Assembly (NCBI GenBank): GCA_938015435.1
Contig: CALLPN010000005.1
Coordinates: 62,001-126,000 of the forward strand
DNA: 64,000 nucleotides
Direction of reading: 5' to 3'
Source: an uncultured Saprospiraceae bacterium
Lineage (GTDB): Bacteria; Bacteroidota; Bacteroidia; Chitinophagales; Saprospiraceae
The position numbers and the translations under genes are program-made. A model generated the notes under the pieces. That model made no database searches. It had not been told where the DNA came from and was given only the letters and a program-made list of their open reading frames with translations. How positions within the stretch are numbered: position 1 is the stretch's first letter; every line of letters begins with the position of its first letter. Positions 57,401-64,000 of this stretch are shown piece by piece.

Positions 57401-59916
57401 CTATCGATGGTGGATTTATGAATAATTCAGGAACAGCATTATGGTCTGGGACAGGAGTGGATCCGACTACTGGAGTATTTAATCCAACTACTGCTGGAGA
57501 AGGAAGTCACACGATTACATTAAATTATAATGAAGGTGAATGTAATGCTGCAGAAGTATCTATTGTACTCACAGTGGTCAATCAGACAACAGCATCGTTT
57601 GATGGGATAACTACAGTCTGCGAAGGTACAGAAGTGATACTCAATCATACAGGTGTGGCAGGTGCAGGAGCTACCTATATGTGGACAGTTAACGGAGCTA
57701 CTGTTATGGGAGCCGATGATCAAAGTACAATTGTATTGTCTTATGACAATAGTGGTATGTATGATGTCACATTACAAGTTTCTAGATTAGGTTGTGATTC
57801 GGCACCAGTTACACAATCCATACAAATAGATGAAGGTCTACTTGATCCAGTTATATTTTGTAGTTCGACAAGTACTTCAATCACTTTTGGCTGGGGAGCA
57901 GTAGATGGAGCCACAAATTATGAAGTCTTCATAGATGGGATCTCAATGGGTATTCAGACAGGAACATCTTATCCAGTTATGGGCTTAAATCCAAATGATA
58001 CAAGAACGATTATGGTGATTGCCATTAGTGATAATGAATGTCCCAATAGCAGTTTTACAGATGATTGTGTAGCAATTGACTGTCCAAGTACACAGATTAT
58101 ACCGGATGAAATTCCTCCTACATTCTGTGAAGGTGAACCGACTTTTTATGATATTGACGTAACGATCATGGGTGGATTTATGGATGGATCAGATGTAATG
58201 ACTTTCAATGGTCCATCTACTGACCCTGTAACTGGTATCGTAGACATAGCTTCTCTTAATGCAGGAGAATATACAGTGTATTTAGATCTCTCTGAAGGCC
58301 CTTGTGATACTAGAGATAGTGTGATTATTACAGTTGTAGATTTACCTACTCCAAGCCTAGATCTATTGCCATTGATATGTGAAACTCAAGTACTTACCGT
58401 AACCTATACAGGAGAAGATATTCCAGGTGCAGTTATTGATATCGTCGCTGAGGGTAATCCTACGGAAACGGACACAGCTGACGGAAGTACATTCGAATGG
58501 ATGGATGCTGGAACCTATGAGGTAATAGCTAATGTAACGGTTGGTACTTGTATGATATCATCTGAGACTTATACGGTAGTCGTAGAAGCAGAATTATTGG
58601 ATCCAGTAATATCATGTAACCCGACGAATACGTCTATTGCCGTATCGTGGGATGCAGTAGATTGTGCATCTATGTATATTATAACTGTAGAAGGTGTCGC
58701 TCAGCCAGCTCAACCAGAAACGACGTTTGATATTACTGGTTTAGATCCACTGACATCTGTCGATATTACAGTGGAGGCAATTTCTGACTGTGCATGTGGA
58801 AATACTACAATGTCAGAAATGTGCGCTACAAGTGCTTGCGAAGGTGTTGATATTGAAGTCGTTAATAATGACCCAGATTGTATTAGTAATCTTCCTTCGA
58901 CAGTACAACTCGATGTGGTTCTTACAGGATCTGACGGCAGTGGTACTGGTAGCTGGTCGTCTGCCAGCAATTTCGTAACTTCTGATGGTATATTTAATTA
59001 TGATCTCAGTGGGGTAGGAATACATGAAGTGACCTATACATACGAGGAGAATGATTGCGCTTATATTGAGTTGGATACAGTAATAGTGTATGATGCTCCT
59101 GCGTTGATGGTAAGTATTGTTGATCCGACTTGTTTTGATTCTGATGATGCTTCTATCACTTTTGCTGCTACAGGTGGAGATGGTAATTATAATATTACTT
59201 TATCGGCTATGGATGTTTCACTGACGGATTTCCCTAAGTCATATACTACTGATGGTATGGAATCTGATTTAGCTCCAGGAAATTATACGATTTCAGTATT
59301 AGATGGGAATATGTGTATGTCCGAAGAAATGGAAATTGTAATTTCAGCACCTGTACAACCTTCATATTCAGTGACTGGTCCTGCAATTATCGCTGTAGGA
59401 GCTTTTGGAGACTTAGTACTTGATCTAGGTAATGAAGATGCGGATATTATTAATCTATCTTGGTATAATGAGACCGAGACTCTTTGCGATGGTCTAGACT
59501 GTTTCTCTATTAGTGTATCGCCAAGTGTCAATTCTTTGTATTGTGTAGACATTACTCTTGAAGGTGGATGTGTAGTGACTAGCTGTCTTCCAGTGGAATC
59601 AGAATTTATATCTATTCTGAGTATCTCTAATATATTTAGTCCTGACAAAAACGGAACTAATGACAATATGGTTATCCATTCTAATAATCCTGATATGGTT
59701 GCTAATTATATCCGTGTTTTCGATAGATGGGGTAACTTGGTTTTTAACGTAGAGACGCCTTGGCAACCTTTTGATGACATGAATTATCCTGGATGGGATG
59801 GTACATTCAAAGGACAAGAATTAAATCCTGGAGTCTATGTTTATGTTTTTGAATTTATCGAAGAGCCAGGAGCCACTCCGGAAGTAAGAGTTGGAGATAT
59901 AACGATTATAAGATAA
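51427..59916 (+). CDS. Giant secreted protein with SdrD-B, FN3 and PKD-like repeats and gliding-motility tail (2829 aa)
   Basis: A third type IX-type surface protein. Signal peptide MQRFPRLYIFLFVFAFSFQMNAQ. Residues about 24-1030 are SdrD-B/Cna-B-like modules, each opening with IGDFVWEDxNGNGxxDGxEPG, a calcium-binding-type loop on a prealbumin-like fold. A Cys-rich domain follows (about 1055-1200), then Ig/PKD-like domains. From about residue 1631 come composite modules of FN3-like (ITITWNEVPGATDYEV), an unnamed Cys-containing domain, and PKD-like (YDWDFGNGTTATTEG-type) domains. A SprB-like segment lies near 2560-2640. The type B sorting tail is SNIFSPDKNGTND ... VFDRWGNLVF ... WDGTFKGQELNPGVYVYVFE. 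This architecture is typical of adhesins or structural filaments at the surface. A bidirectional terminator lies 26 bases downstream. Confidence 0.93.
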   Translation: MQRFPRLYIFLFVFAFSFQMNAQATLEVFIFNDINGDGSEEGLGISGLEFDLILFEDTNGNGNADGGEELPLSSESGGLYTFDNITVTGNEFILRLNDQSPNYFVTTVAPSGAPLGTDGDNDLDFSNWETDAFTLVDGTTESNVDIGLLIPSTIGDFVWEDTNGNGILDGGEPGIDWVAEGININLTAASGNTIDLTGNPFTAVAVGGVGGYEFQNLPPDTYTVEFTDVAGTWFRTINTGDSAPDQGSGITSTINIQSGDMSLDIDAGYIRPASIGDLVWEDFNGNGTFDGTDAGFDWVSAGININLTAASGNTNDLTGAAFTAIDLGGGGYAFQNLPPDTYTVEFTQIANSWYRTQAGLNSTPDQATGFTASFLLESGIMNTDQDAGFVQPITIGDLVWEDFNGNGIFDGADAGFDWVAEGIIINLTAASGNTTNLDGTPFTAIDLGAGGYEFQNLAPDTYTVEFEQLVDNWYRTIGGIDSAPDQGTGFTTAVLLESGMSDANQDAGYIQPSKISNFVWEDLNGDGIQDGGEPGVDFTAEGISIDITLLGGAVATDLDGNSPPVVMDLGAGLYEFDNLPPGDYQVTFGEVATMWYISQQNATGAATDSDPDPTTGLADNGGAGYTLISGDNNEDVDAGYLQPASISDFVWEDANGDGLQDAGEPGIDAVEVLITDDAGGGVTDLDGNAVIMTTTAGGGLYEFLLLPPGDYILTVNSNPLPDYYLSLQDQAGAAGDAGDVSNDSDADQTTGQTHIIELESNEQEEDIDFGYFRSGTIEALVFHDSDGNGRNLTNSDAPFMGMTVQLATAAGATPVNDVFGVAIPDQISDAAGMVTFIDVPAGNYTLLYTLPAGWEFTYQDQSGFTSDIDDVDDDSDVLMGDASPAQSHIVILEGGETDNTSSVGIYKLMSIGNLVWLDSNGGDGMFDIASDGPATNVIVSLLYDQNFDGIPDEPSIATATTDAAGAYQFDDLIPGYYQVIIGSANFGPGAALVLFQNCGVGGNTTDDNDNDGSGDALLGEDVVSPIIELFCDQTSDLPGPDENLFIDFCFYFDCNNPSADLSFPICQEAEANPPICNLVLLDSYCGSMNTATSIGPQPDPLCPDGGGAHNSSWFAFVAGEAGFQMEVVPFSCTNAGMFSGIQAGVYTDCTFTDAIYCNAGCSTNAFTIGGTGTTLIPGQTYYLFLDGCAGSVCDFEVNVIQGASTFDIPNPTGLACSIPSCGPICPDGEITFTVEGLDLEIDYTWTIPVGSTLVGDGEQTGSTVITTTNEIILAFPNTGTFTVFMNSAFNGCDNTTGVQVDVDVVQPPPIDFGEYTVCEHDLTLTSVGFGNGDVDINGNVLVGPLGEPWNGDNLKNPIAPGIDINVLYVDPDGCMIDQIIDIIQIDDSPREIVEIALCESDLPFPYDQLSITGNGGGGFTNFNYTLLDTPAASGCDSTVRLTTIVLEHDMVLQSDCTASGVEISIFFEDIVPNVPDEITYDWYKDDNMNSVLDAGEEVTDNNAIPRILEIEEIGLYCVDVMLSHFVDEPGEANCMFTYCLDVTATVPDVGFDLIDEECQDSIVTITFDGTVSTAATYDWDFGNGTTATTEGPHNVMYSTPGLYYVTLSVDDNGCVANELDSIMIVERLAAPLLLTCQSTTTSITITWNEVPGATDYEVTLLSGTVGTQTTPTSWVVTGVTVSDFTEISVAATTDGACAVGNASVFSCFAQDCDEPTFTFTPTRDTICLTTDVGLDTIFLDIVNGTTPNTNSFTGPGIINEAEGVFDANIAGPGIHNIVYNYTGDDNCMFSRSITMHVFEQPIALFTTSVDTICITDAFTIEYTGGTTSAQYMWDFGIDVDMTGVGVGPFDVTYSSSGMKTITLTVVKEECISETVNIDVWVEDPLPELVIDCITDATSINYSWNDIADEYEVIIDAVSQGIQTDATWNISPLTPGTAVSIEVIAFSPNQCPNSADTENCSATNCPTLSVAITQMDSLLCIDATTSPINLSYTIDGGFMNNSGTALWSGTGVDPTTGVFNPTTAGEGSHTITLNYNEGECNAAEVSIVLTVVNQTTASFDGITTVCEGTEVILNHTGVAGAGATYMWTVNGATVMGADDQSTIVLSYDNSGMYDVTLQVSRLGCDSAPVTQSIQIDEGLLDPVIFCSSTSTSITFGWGAVDGATNYEVFIDGISMGIQTGTSYPVMGLNPNDTRTIMVIAISDNECPNSSFTDDCVAIDCPSTQIIPDEIPPTFCEGEPTFYDIDVTIMGGFMDGSDVMTFNGPSTDPVTGIVDIASLNAGEYTVYLDLSEGPCDTRDSVIITVVDLPTPSLDLLPLICETQVLTVTYTGEDIPGAVIDIVAEGNPTETDTADGSTFEWMDAGTYEVIANVTVGTCMISSETYTVVVEAELLDPVISCNPTNTSIAVSWDAVDCASMYIITVEGVAQPAQPETTFDITGLDPLTSVDITVEAISDCACGNTTMSEMCATSACEGVDIEVVNNDPDCISNLPSTVQLDVVLTGSDGSGTGSWSSASNFVTSDGIFNYDLSGVGIHEVTYTYEENDCAYIELDTVIVYDAPALMVSIVDPTCFDSDDASITFAATGGDGNYNITLSAMDVSLTDFPKSYTTDGMESDLAPGNYTISVLDGNMCMSEEMEIVISAPVQPSYSVTGPAIIAVGAFGDLVLDLGNEDADIINLSWYNETETLCDGLDCFSISVSPSVNSLYCVDITLEGGCVVTSCLPVESEFISILSISNIFSPDKNGTNDNMVIHSNNPDMVANYIRVFDRWGNLVFNVETPWQPFDDMNYPGWDGTFKGQELNPGVYVYVFEFIEEPGATPEVRVGDITIIR
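51883..54153 (+). repeat. Tandem SdrD-B-like coding repeats
   Basis: Unit starts at 51883, 52246, 52606, 52966, 53359 and 53752, with the next homologous start at 54154. The periods are 363, 360, 360, 393, 393 and 402 bp. Units 1-3 are the most similar (shared INLTAASGNT, PDTYTVEF, VWED). Most units carry a D-x-N/D-G-N/D-G-x-x-D acidic loop typical of Ca2+-stabilised B-repeats. Confidence 0.88.
56317..59100 (+). repeat. Composite FN3 / unnamed / PKD-like repeat
   Basis: A three-domain cassette recurs with equivalent positions at 56317, 57085, 57844 and 58600 (periods 768, 759 and 756 bp, about 252 residues). The FN3-like parts share the pattern CxxTxTSIxxxWxxVxxAxxYEVxxxG. The last copy lacks the PKD-like part and runs into the SprB-like segment. 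Confidence 0.8.
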
Positions 59917-59941
59917 TATTTACAAGAACTTAATTATAATA

Positions 59942-59976
59942 AAAATGGCTTTCAACATTGTTGGAAGCCATTTTAT
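59942..59976 (+). terminator. Bidirectional terminator between giant gene 3 and coaE
   Basis: AAAATGGCTTTCAAC (59942-59956) pairs with GTTGGAAGCCATTTT (59960-59974) with one G-T wobble and a 3-base loop. T-rich sequence follows on both strands, so it can end the rightward giant gene and the leftward coaE operon. Confidence 0.9.
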
Positions 59977-60005
59977 TATAAAAAGCGGAGCTAAGAATCG
60001 CCTAG

Positions 60006-60602
60006 TTACTTCACCTTACTTAAAGCCAATAATTCTACATGCAATGCATCTACTTGCTCTTGCAATAGAGTACGGTCATTATTGTCTATTACATAATCTG
60101 CATGAACTAATCTCTCTCCATCACTTAGTTGATTTTCAATTCTAGCTTTGACATCTTTAATTATTGCGCCATCACGCTTCATCACTCTTCTTATTCTTTC
60201 TTCTAGATCAGCAGTGACTACCACAAGGAGATCTAAACTTTGATGACTACCACTCTCTATCATTAACGCAGCTTCTTTGATGGCATAAGGAGTTGTCTGA
60301 GCATCATACCAAGCGTCTCCATCTTTGGCCACTGCCGGATGCACCAAGTTGTTAATGATTGCTAATTTCGATTTATCATTGAATATTATTGAAGCTAAAA
60401 TTTTACGATTAAGCCTACCGTTTCTATGATATACATCTTTCCCAAAAGCTTCAATAATCTTTGCTTTAAGTGGCTTGTTATAACTCATCAAATATTTGGC
60501 TCTTCCATCTGCATAATAGATTGGAATTCCTTTTTTTGCAAATAGTTTTGCTACCGTAGTCTTGCCTGACCCTATACCTCCTGTAAGTCCTACTTTAATC
60601 AT
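60006..60602 (-). CDS. coaE: Dephospho-CoA kinase
   Basis: A 198-residue kinase catalysing the last step of coenzyme A synthesis (ATP-dependent phosphorylation of the ribose 3'-OH of dephospho-CoA). The P-loop GLTGGIGSGKTTVA is at residues 6-19. The acceptor-site region has YYADGRAKYLM, and the lid has RVMKRDGAIIKD. The C-terminal YVIDNN is the usual family end. The canonical DAD/D at the start of the CoA domain reads YADGRA. It is the last gene of a leftward operon, 11 bases after the YigZ-family gene. Confidence 0.95.
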   Translation of the reverse strand: MIKVGLTGGIGSGKTTVAKLFAKKGIPIYYADGRAKYLMSYNKPLKAKIIEAFGKDVYHRNGRLNRKILASIIFNDKSKLAIINNLVHPAVAKDGDAWYDAQTTPYAIKEAALMIESGSHQSLDLLVVVTADLEERIRRVMKRDGAIIKDVKARIENQLSDGERLVHADYVIDNNDRTLLQEQVDALHVELLALSKVK

Positions 60603-60613
60603 AATTGAGTTTT

Positions 60614-61276
60614 TTATACTGCTTCTAATCTTTCAATTTTGCAAAACGGAACCTTTGTCTTTTCGTCGATTTGCTCCAAAGATATTTCTAAGAGTACAGC
60701 TTTAAGTCTGGCTATCAGTTCAGCTTGTTGCGATAGTCGGATATTTACTTTGACCTCACAACTGTCAGTAAACGCTTTGTCTAAAATGTCGAGGTCTAAT
60801 GATTTGATACAGTTCATGACATGGCCCATTTGGTCATAACCAAAACTAAGTAAATATGGATTCCCTATAATGACTTGTTTCTTTTCGGCTAATCCAAGGG
60901 CTTCTTTAGCAGCTTCTTTGTATGCAGTGATTAGTCCAGATGCACCTAGCTTGGTTCCACCAAAGTATCTGACGACGATTACTAACGCATCTGTAATTTT
61001 ATGGCTATGTAGTTGACCGAGGATCGGTTTGCCAGCAGTGCCGCTAGGCTCTCCATCATCGTTAGCTCTATATCTATTTCCATCTATACCAATCTCATAT
61101 GCGTAACAGTGGTGCCTTGCCTTATGATGTATATCTCGAATCTCTAATAATCGCTCTTCCACTTCTTCCTCCGTTTTGACACTGAAAGCGTAAGAGATAA
61201 ACTTGCTTCCTTTCTCTTTATAAAGACCTTCTGTAGGCTCTAGGATAGTATTATATTGATCTATTATTTCTGACAT
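60614..61276 (-). CDS. yigZ: YigZ/IMPACT family protein (UPF0029)
   Basis: A 220-residue protein. The N-terminal UPF0029 domain has EKGSKFISYAFSV, HHCYAYEIG, DDGEPSGTAGKPIL and VIVVRYFGGTKLGASGLITAY, all diagnostic. A smaller C-terminal DUF1949-like domain (about 140-215) follows. The family includes eukaryotic IMPACT, which modulates translation control, while the bacterial proteins have no firm function. It starts 2 bases downstream of the DMT transporter gene and precedes coaE by 11 bases. Confidence 0.93.
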   Translation of the reverse strand: MSEIIDQYNTILEPTEGLYKEKGSKFISYAFSVKTEEEVEERLLEIRDIHHKARHHCYAYEIGIDGNRYRANDDGEPSGTAGKPILGQLHSHKITDALVIVVRYFGGTKLGASGLITAYKEAAKEALGLAEKKQVIIGNPYLLSFGYDQMGHVMNCIKSLDLDILDKAFTDSCEVKVNIRLSQQAELIARLKAVLLEISLEQIDEKTKVPFCKIERLEAV

Positions 61277-61278
61277 AA

Positions 61279-62169
61279 TTAATAGCTAATAAGTACGATA
61301 GCTACAATGGCCATTATTAATCCGACGATCTTGTTCTGTGTGATATTTTCTCTAAATAATATGAATCCCATAATAGCCGAACAAGAAAGTATTCCTACGT
61401 TATTGATAGGGAATACAACACTAGCATCCCAACCCGAAGCAATTACTTCCATCAAAAGATAAATACTAAAGAAATTAGGGATACCTAAACATATTCCTGC
61501 GATAATATCTTTAGTTTCTAATTTTTCTCGATTGCCTTTGACAAGTTGAATGATCAATAATACAAGACCAGCAACAAAAGCAAAGAAGAATAAGTGAATT
61601 ACAAATGAGATGTCACCACTAGGCGCTATTTTTTTGGCCTCCATTAAAAATAAAGTACTGTCAATAATACAACTTCCAAGGAAGACAGCAAATGGTAGTA
61701 ACCAATACTTCTTTGGGATTGCAGCCGCACCAGTATCACTTTTTTCGCTCTTCTGATAACTTAGAAACAAGATGGATAGAATTCCAATAGCAATACCTAT
61801 CCCTTTGAGCCAACTAAGATCTTCTTCAAAAAGTGTTATTGCTACGATGGCAGGCGCTAGCATACTCATCTTTTGGAATATGGTACTGACTACAATACCA
61901 AAATGCTTTACCGTATTACCGTAAATTGTAAATACGGTGACGAAGATAAATCCAAGCACTGCAGCATATGGAAACCAAGGCTCTTGAGCACTGGAAATAG
62001 CTAAAGGCATATGACCTAAATATATACTGCCGGTAATCACACATACTATATAGTTAACCATAATGGCATAAAAGATATTAACCTCAAATCGGCTAAATAG
62101 CTTAAAAACCACACCAATCAAACTATTGATAACAATACAAAGAATAAGAATAATAACGGCTGTAGACAT
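61279..62169 (-). CDS. DMT (EamA-like) superfamily transporter
   Basis: A 296-residue integral membrane protein with about ten hydrophobic helices in two related halves, typical of the drug/metabolite transporter superfamily. Recognisable stretches include IFQKMSMLAPAIVAITLFEEDLSWLKGIGIAIGI at the end of the first half and NNVGILSCSAIMGFILFRENIT near the end of the second, the latter being the usual EamA helix-9/10 region. Substrates of the family range from amino acids to nucleotide sugars and none is indicated here. It is the first gene of the leftward operon with yigZ and coaE. Confidence 0.87.
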   Translation of the reverse strand: MSTAVIILILCIVINSLIGVVFKLFSRFEVNIFYAIMVNYIVCVITGSIYLGHMPLAISSAQEPWFPYAAVLGFIFVTVFTIYGNTVKHFGIVVSTIFQKMSMLAPAIVAITLFEEDLSWLKGIGIAIGILSILFLSYQKSEKSDTGAAAIPKKYWLLPFAVFLGSCIIDSTLFLMEAKKIAPSGDISFVIHLFFFAFVAGLVLLIIQLVKGNREKLETKDIIAGICLGIPNFFSIYLLMEVIASGWDASVVFPINNVGILSCSAIMGFILFRENITQNKIVGLIMAIVAIVLISY

Positions 62170-62189
62170 ATGATAGATTGAATGCTTGG

Positions 62190-62197
62190 CAAAGATA
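62190..62197 (-). promoter_or_regulatory. Candidate -7 box of DMT-yigZ-coaE operon
   Basis: The minus strand reads TATCTTTG, an exact TAnnTTTG match and identical to the box before lpxC-fabZ, 20 bases before the ATG at 62169. No -33 TTG at standard spacing. Confidence 0.4.
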
Positions 62198-62407
62198 TAA
62201 TCTTTTCATAAGGATTAAACCATATACAAAAAACCTCTGCATTTGAACTTTTACAACTCACTCGGCTCTTACATTAACATACTATTATAGATCATTCATA
62301 AGCCATTAAATATATCTCCTTGTTATAGCTATTACATTTGTAGTGTGGAGTAGATCATATTATAACCAATTCTTATATTTACATTGTAAATAACATAACA
62401 ATCACTT

Positions 62408-62953
62408 TTGAGCAATACATCACAACAATACGACTCTTGCATAACATCGGCTAAAGATATCTTCATGAAGAAGACAGCGGACTATGGTACCGCTTGGCGT
62501 ATACTAAGGGCATCATCTCTGACTGATCAGATTTTTATTAAAGCGAGTAGAATCCGCAGTATAGAAGAAAAAGGTACTAGTAAGATAGATGAGCCAGTAC
62601 AAGATGAATATATAGGAATAATCAATTACTGTGTAATGGCTCTTGTACAATTAGAGATGAAACCAGAAGAAGGTTTGGATCTAGAAATTACAGAAGCCGA
62701 AAAGCACTATGACAAGTGGGTTAAAGTATCCAAAGACCTCATGACTGACAAGAACCATGACTATGGTGAGGCTTGGAGAGATATGAGAGTGAGTAGTATG
62801 ACTGATTTAATACTAATGAAACTCCTTAGAATCAAGCAAATCGAAGATAATGAAGGGCAAACTATAATCTCAGAGGGCTTAGATGCCAATTATCTAGATA
62901 TCATCAATTATGCAATATTTGCTTTGATAAAACTCTCAGAACAAGAAAAGTAG
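62408..62953 (+). CDS. DUF1599 family protein with internal duplication
   Basis: A 181-residue cytoplasmic protein with two copies of the DUF1599 unit. The first (about 7-85) has YDSCITSAKDIFMKKTADYGTAWR and IIKYC-type IINYCVMALVQ. The second (about 97-178) has YDKWVKVSKDLMTDKNHDYGEAWR and IINYAIFALIK. The start is a TTG at 62408. The next ATG (62465) would delete the conserved first 19 residues, so TTG is preferred. The all-alpha repeated pattern resembles MazG-like nucleotide pyrophosphohydrolases only loosely, and no activity is established. It is followed after 84 bases by a DoxX-family gene, an arrangement I associate with Bacteroidota. Confidence 0.85.
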   Translation: MSNTSQQYDSCITSAKDIFMKKTADYGTAWRILRASSLTDQIFIKASRIRSIEEKGTSKIDEPVQDEYIGIINYCVMALVQLEMKPEEGLDLEITEAEKHYDKWVKVSKDLMTDKNHDYGEAWRDMRVSSMTDLILMKLLRIKQIEDNEGQTIISEGLDANYLDIINYAIFALIKLSEQEK

Positions 62954-63037
62954 AGTTAAATCAGTTATTAAGAAAAATGGGATATGTTCGACTTTATTCA
63001 GAGTTGATTTAATTTTCCAAAAAAAACAAACAATAAG

Positions 63038-64000
63038 ATGCTTTTATTAATCTCAATTACATTATCTCAGTTACTACTAGGAGTAGCAGTCGTAGCCGGT
63101 ATTCTAACTGCCGCCGTAGCCTTTTTCAATAAAGGACAAAAAAATTGGCTGATGAGTTACCTGCAAAATTTCACGGGGTTTCTATTTGTATTTTCTGGGT
63201 TTGTTAAGGCAGCTGATCCGCTGGGTACAGCGTATAAGATGGAACAGTATTTTACTGAATTTGAGTCAACATTCGAAGGGACATGGATGAGTTTTATAGC
63301 TCCATTATTTCCTAAGTTATCAGAGATTTCAACTGCGTTTTCCGTGACGATGGTCATATTTGAGATCGTATTAGGTCTCATGCTTATAATGGGAGCCAAA
63401 AGAAAATTAACAAGTTGGTTGTTTTTCCTTCTTGTGGCTTTCTTTACATTCCTTACCGGGTTTACATATCTCACAGGCTACGTACCAGAAGGAGGAAATT
63501 TCTTCGATCTGAGTAGTTGGGCGGATTATAACAAAAATAATATGAAAGTAACCGACTGTGGTTGCTTTGGAGATTTCTTAAAATTAGAGCCTAAAGTTTC
63601 ATTCTTTAAGGATGTATTCTTGTTAATACCGGCGATATACTTTCTTTTCAGATGGAAAGAGATGCATCAGTTATTTTCTCATAAGGCAAGAAATATTGCT
63701 ATCGTAGCTTCTACAGTCTTACTTTTCTTTTATTGCATAAGTAATTTTAGTTGGGATATTCCACATATTGATTTCAGACCTTTCAATATAGGTAAAGATG
63801 TAGCCACGCAGCGAACTGCTGAATTAGATGCTATGGCTAATGTACAGATCAAATCATGGATACTAGAACATAATACGGATGGAAGGACATTAGAATTACC
63901 TAATGCACAGTACATGAAAGAATTTAAAACCTATAAAGAGGATTGGAAAGTGGTAGATAATATCCAAACAGAACCTACAGTAAAGAAGACCAAGTTAAGT
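63038..64000 (+). CDS. DoxX-family membrane protein (BT_3928-like), 3' end outside window
   Basis: The frame is open for 321 codons from the ATG at 63038 to the window end. The protein has an N-terminal hydrophobic helix (residues about 2-28), LMSYLQNFTGFLFVFSGFVKA, further helices near 105-150, 190-205 and 215-235, and a loop with VTDCGCFGDFLKLEPK. This DCGCFGDF loop is typical of the Bacteroidota DoxX/BT_3928 proteins. The C-terminal part after about 245 is soluble and probably extracytoplasmic. Related DoxX/MauE-like proteins take part in redox or thiol processes, but the role here is unknown. It is probably co-transcribed with the DUF1599 gene. Confidence 0.85.
   Translation, partial: MLLLISITLSQLLLGVAVVAGILTAAVAFFNKGQKNWLMSYLQNFTGFLFVFSGFVKAADPLGTAYKMEQYFTEFESTFEGTWMSFIAPLFPKLSEISTAFSVTMVIFEIVLGLMLIMGAKRKLTSWLFFLLVAFFTFLTGFTYLTGYVPEGGNFFDLSSWADYNKNNMKVTDCGCFGDFLKLEPKVSFFKDVFLLIPAIYFLFRWKEMHQLFSHKARNIAIVASTVLLFFYCISNFSWDIPHIDFRPFNIGKDVATQRTAELDAMANVQIKSWILEHNTDGRTLELPNAQYMKEFKTYKEDWKVVDNIQTEPTVKKTKLS

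Noticed and set aside
1..64000. Search for tRNA, rRNA, insertion sequences, prophage and defence genes
   Set aside because: No intergenic region shows a cloverleaf or T-loop motif, no transposase or integrase motifs were seen, and all large frames are assigned to other families.

Overview
The window looks like chromosome of a low-GC member of the Bacteroidota, possibly the Saprospiraceae or a related gliding lineage. Three things point there: a fused LpxC-FabZ gene, three giant secreted proteins ending in the gliding-motility (type B) type IX secretion tail, and several promoter-like TAnnTTTG boxes with no strong Shine-Dalgarno sites. The genus call is inference. I see no rRNA, tRNA, CRISPR array, insertion sequence, prophage or recognisable defence system.

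Bases 1-14000 hold mostly rightward genes. They are the 3' part of topB (topoisomerase III), a secreted TPR protein, an amidase, a TonB-dependent receptor, a DUF547 protein, a glycerate-dehydrogenase-like enzyme, the lipid A genes lpxC-fabZ and lpxA with an orphan ABC ATPase, and an unknown lipoprotein followed by a clear terminator. Bases 14200-20000 hold a leftward penicillin-acylase-family enzyme coupled to a small membrane protein, a divergent NrtR-type Nudix regulator, an unknown lipoprotein and a secreted papain-like peptidase. Bases 20100-30400 hold lepA with a strong terminator, an OmpA-family protein, a decayed OmpA tail, a DUF1853 protein, a leftward operon (lolD, DUF389 membrane protein, two paralogous MORN/TonB-C proteins), and a glycosyltransferase overlapping a thioesterase.

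Bases 30889-59916 are three consecutive same-strand genes coding for secreted proteins of 4851, 1800 and 2829 residues. Each has a Sec signal peptide, many extracellular beta-sandwich-type repeats and a gliding-motility C-terminal domain. They contain long tandem DNA repeats: 3.5 copies of 816-819 bp, three copies of exactly 543 bp, SdrD-B-like units of 360-402 bp, and 756-768 bp composite modules. The first 1977 residues of the largest protein contain only three Lys or Arg residues. No PorP/SprF-like partner gene is next to any of them.

Bases 60000-64000 hold a leftward operon (DMT transporter, YigZ-family protein, coaE) that converges on the third giant gene across a bidirectional terminator. 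A DUF1599 protein with a likely TTG start follows, then a DoxX-family membrane protein cut by the window end.

Overall this is ordinary housekeeping and envelope chromosome interrupted by a 29-kb block of repeat-built surface proteins. That block is the most unusual part of the window.
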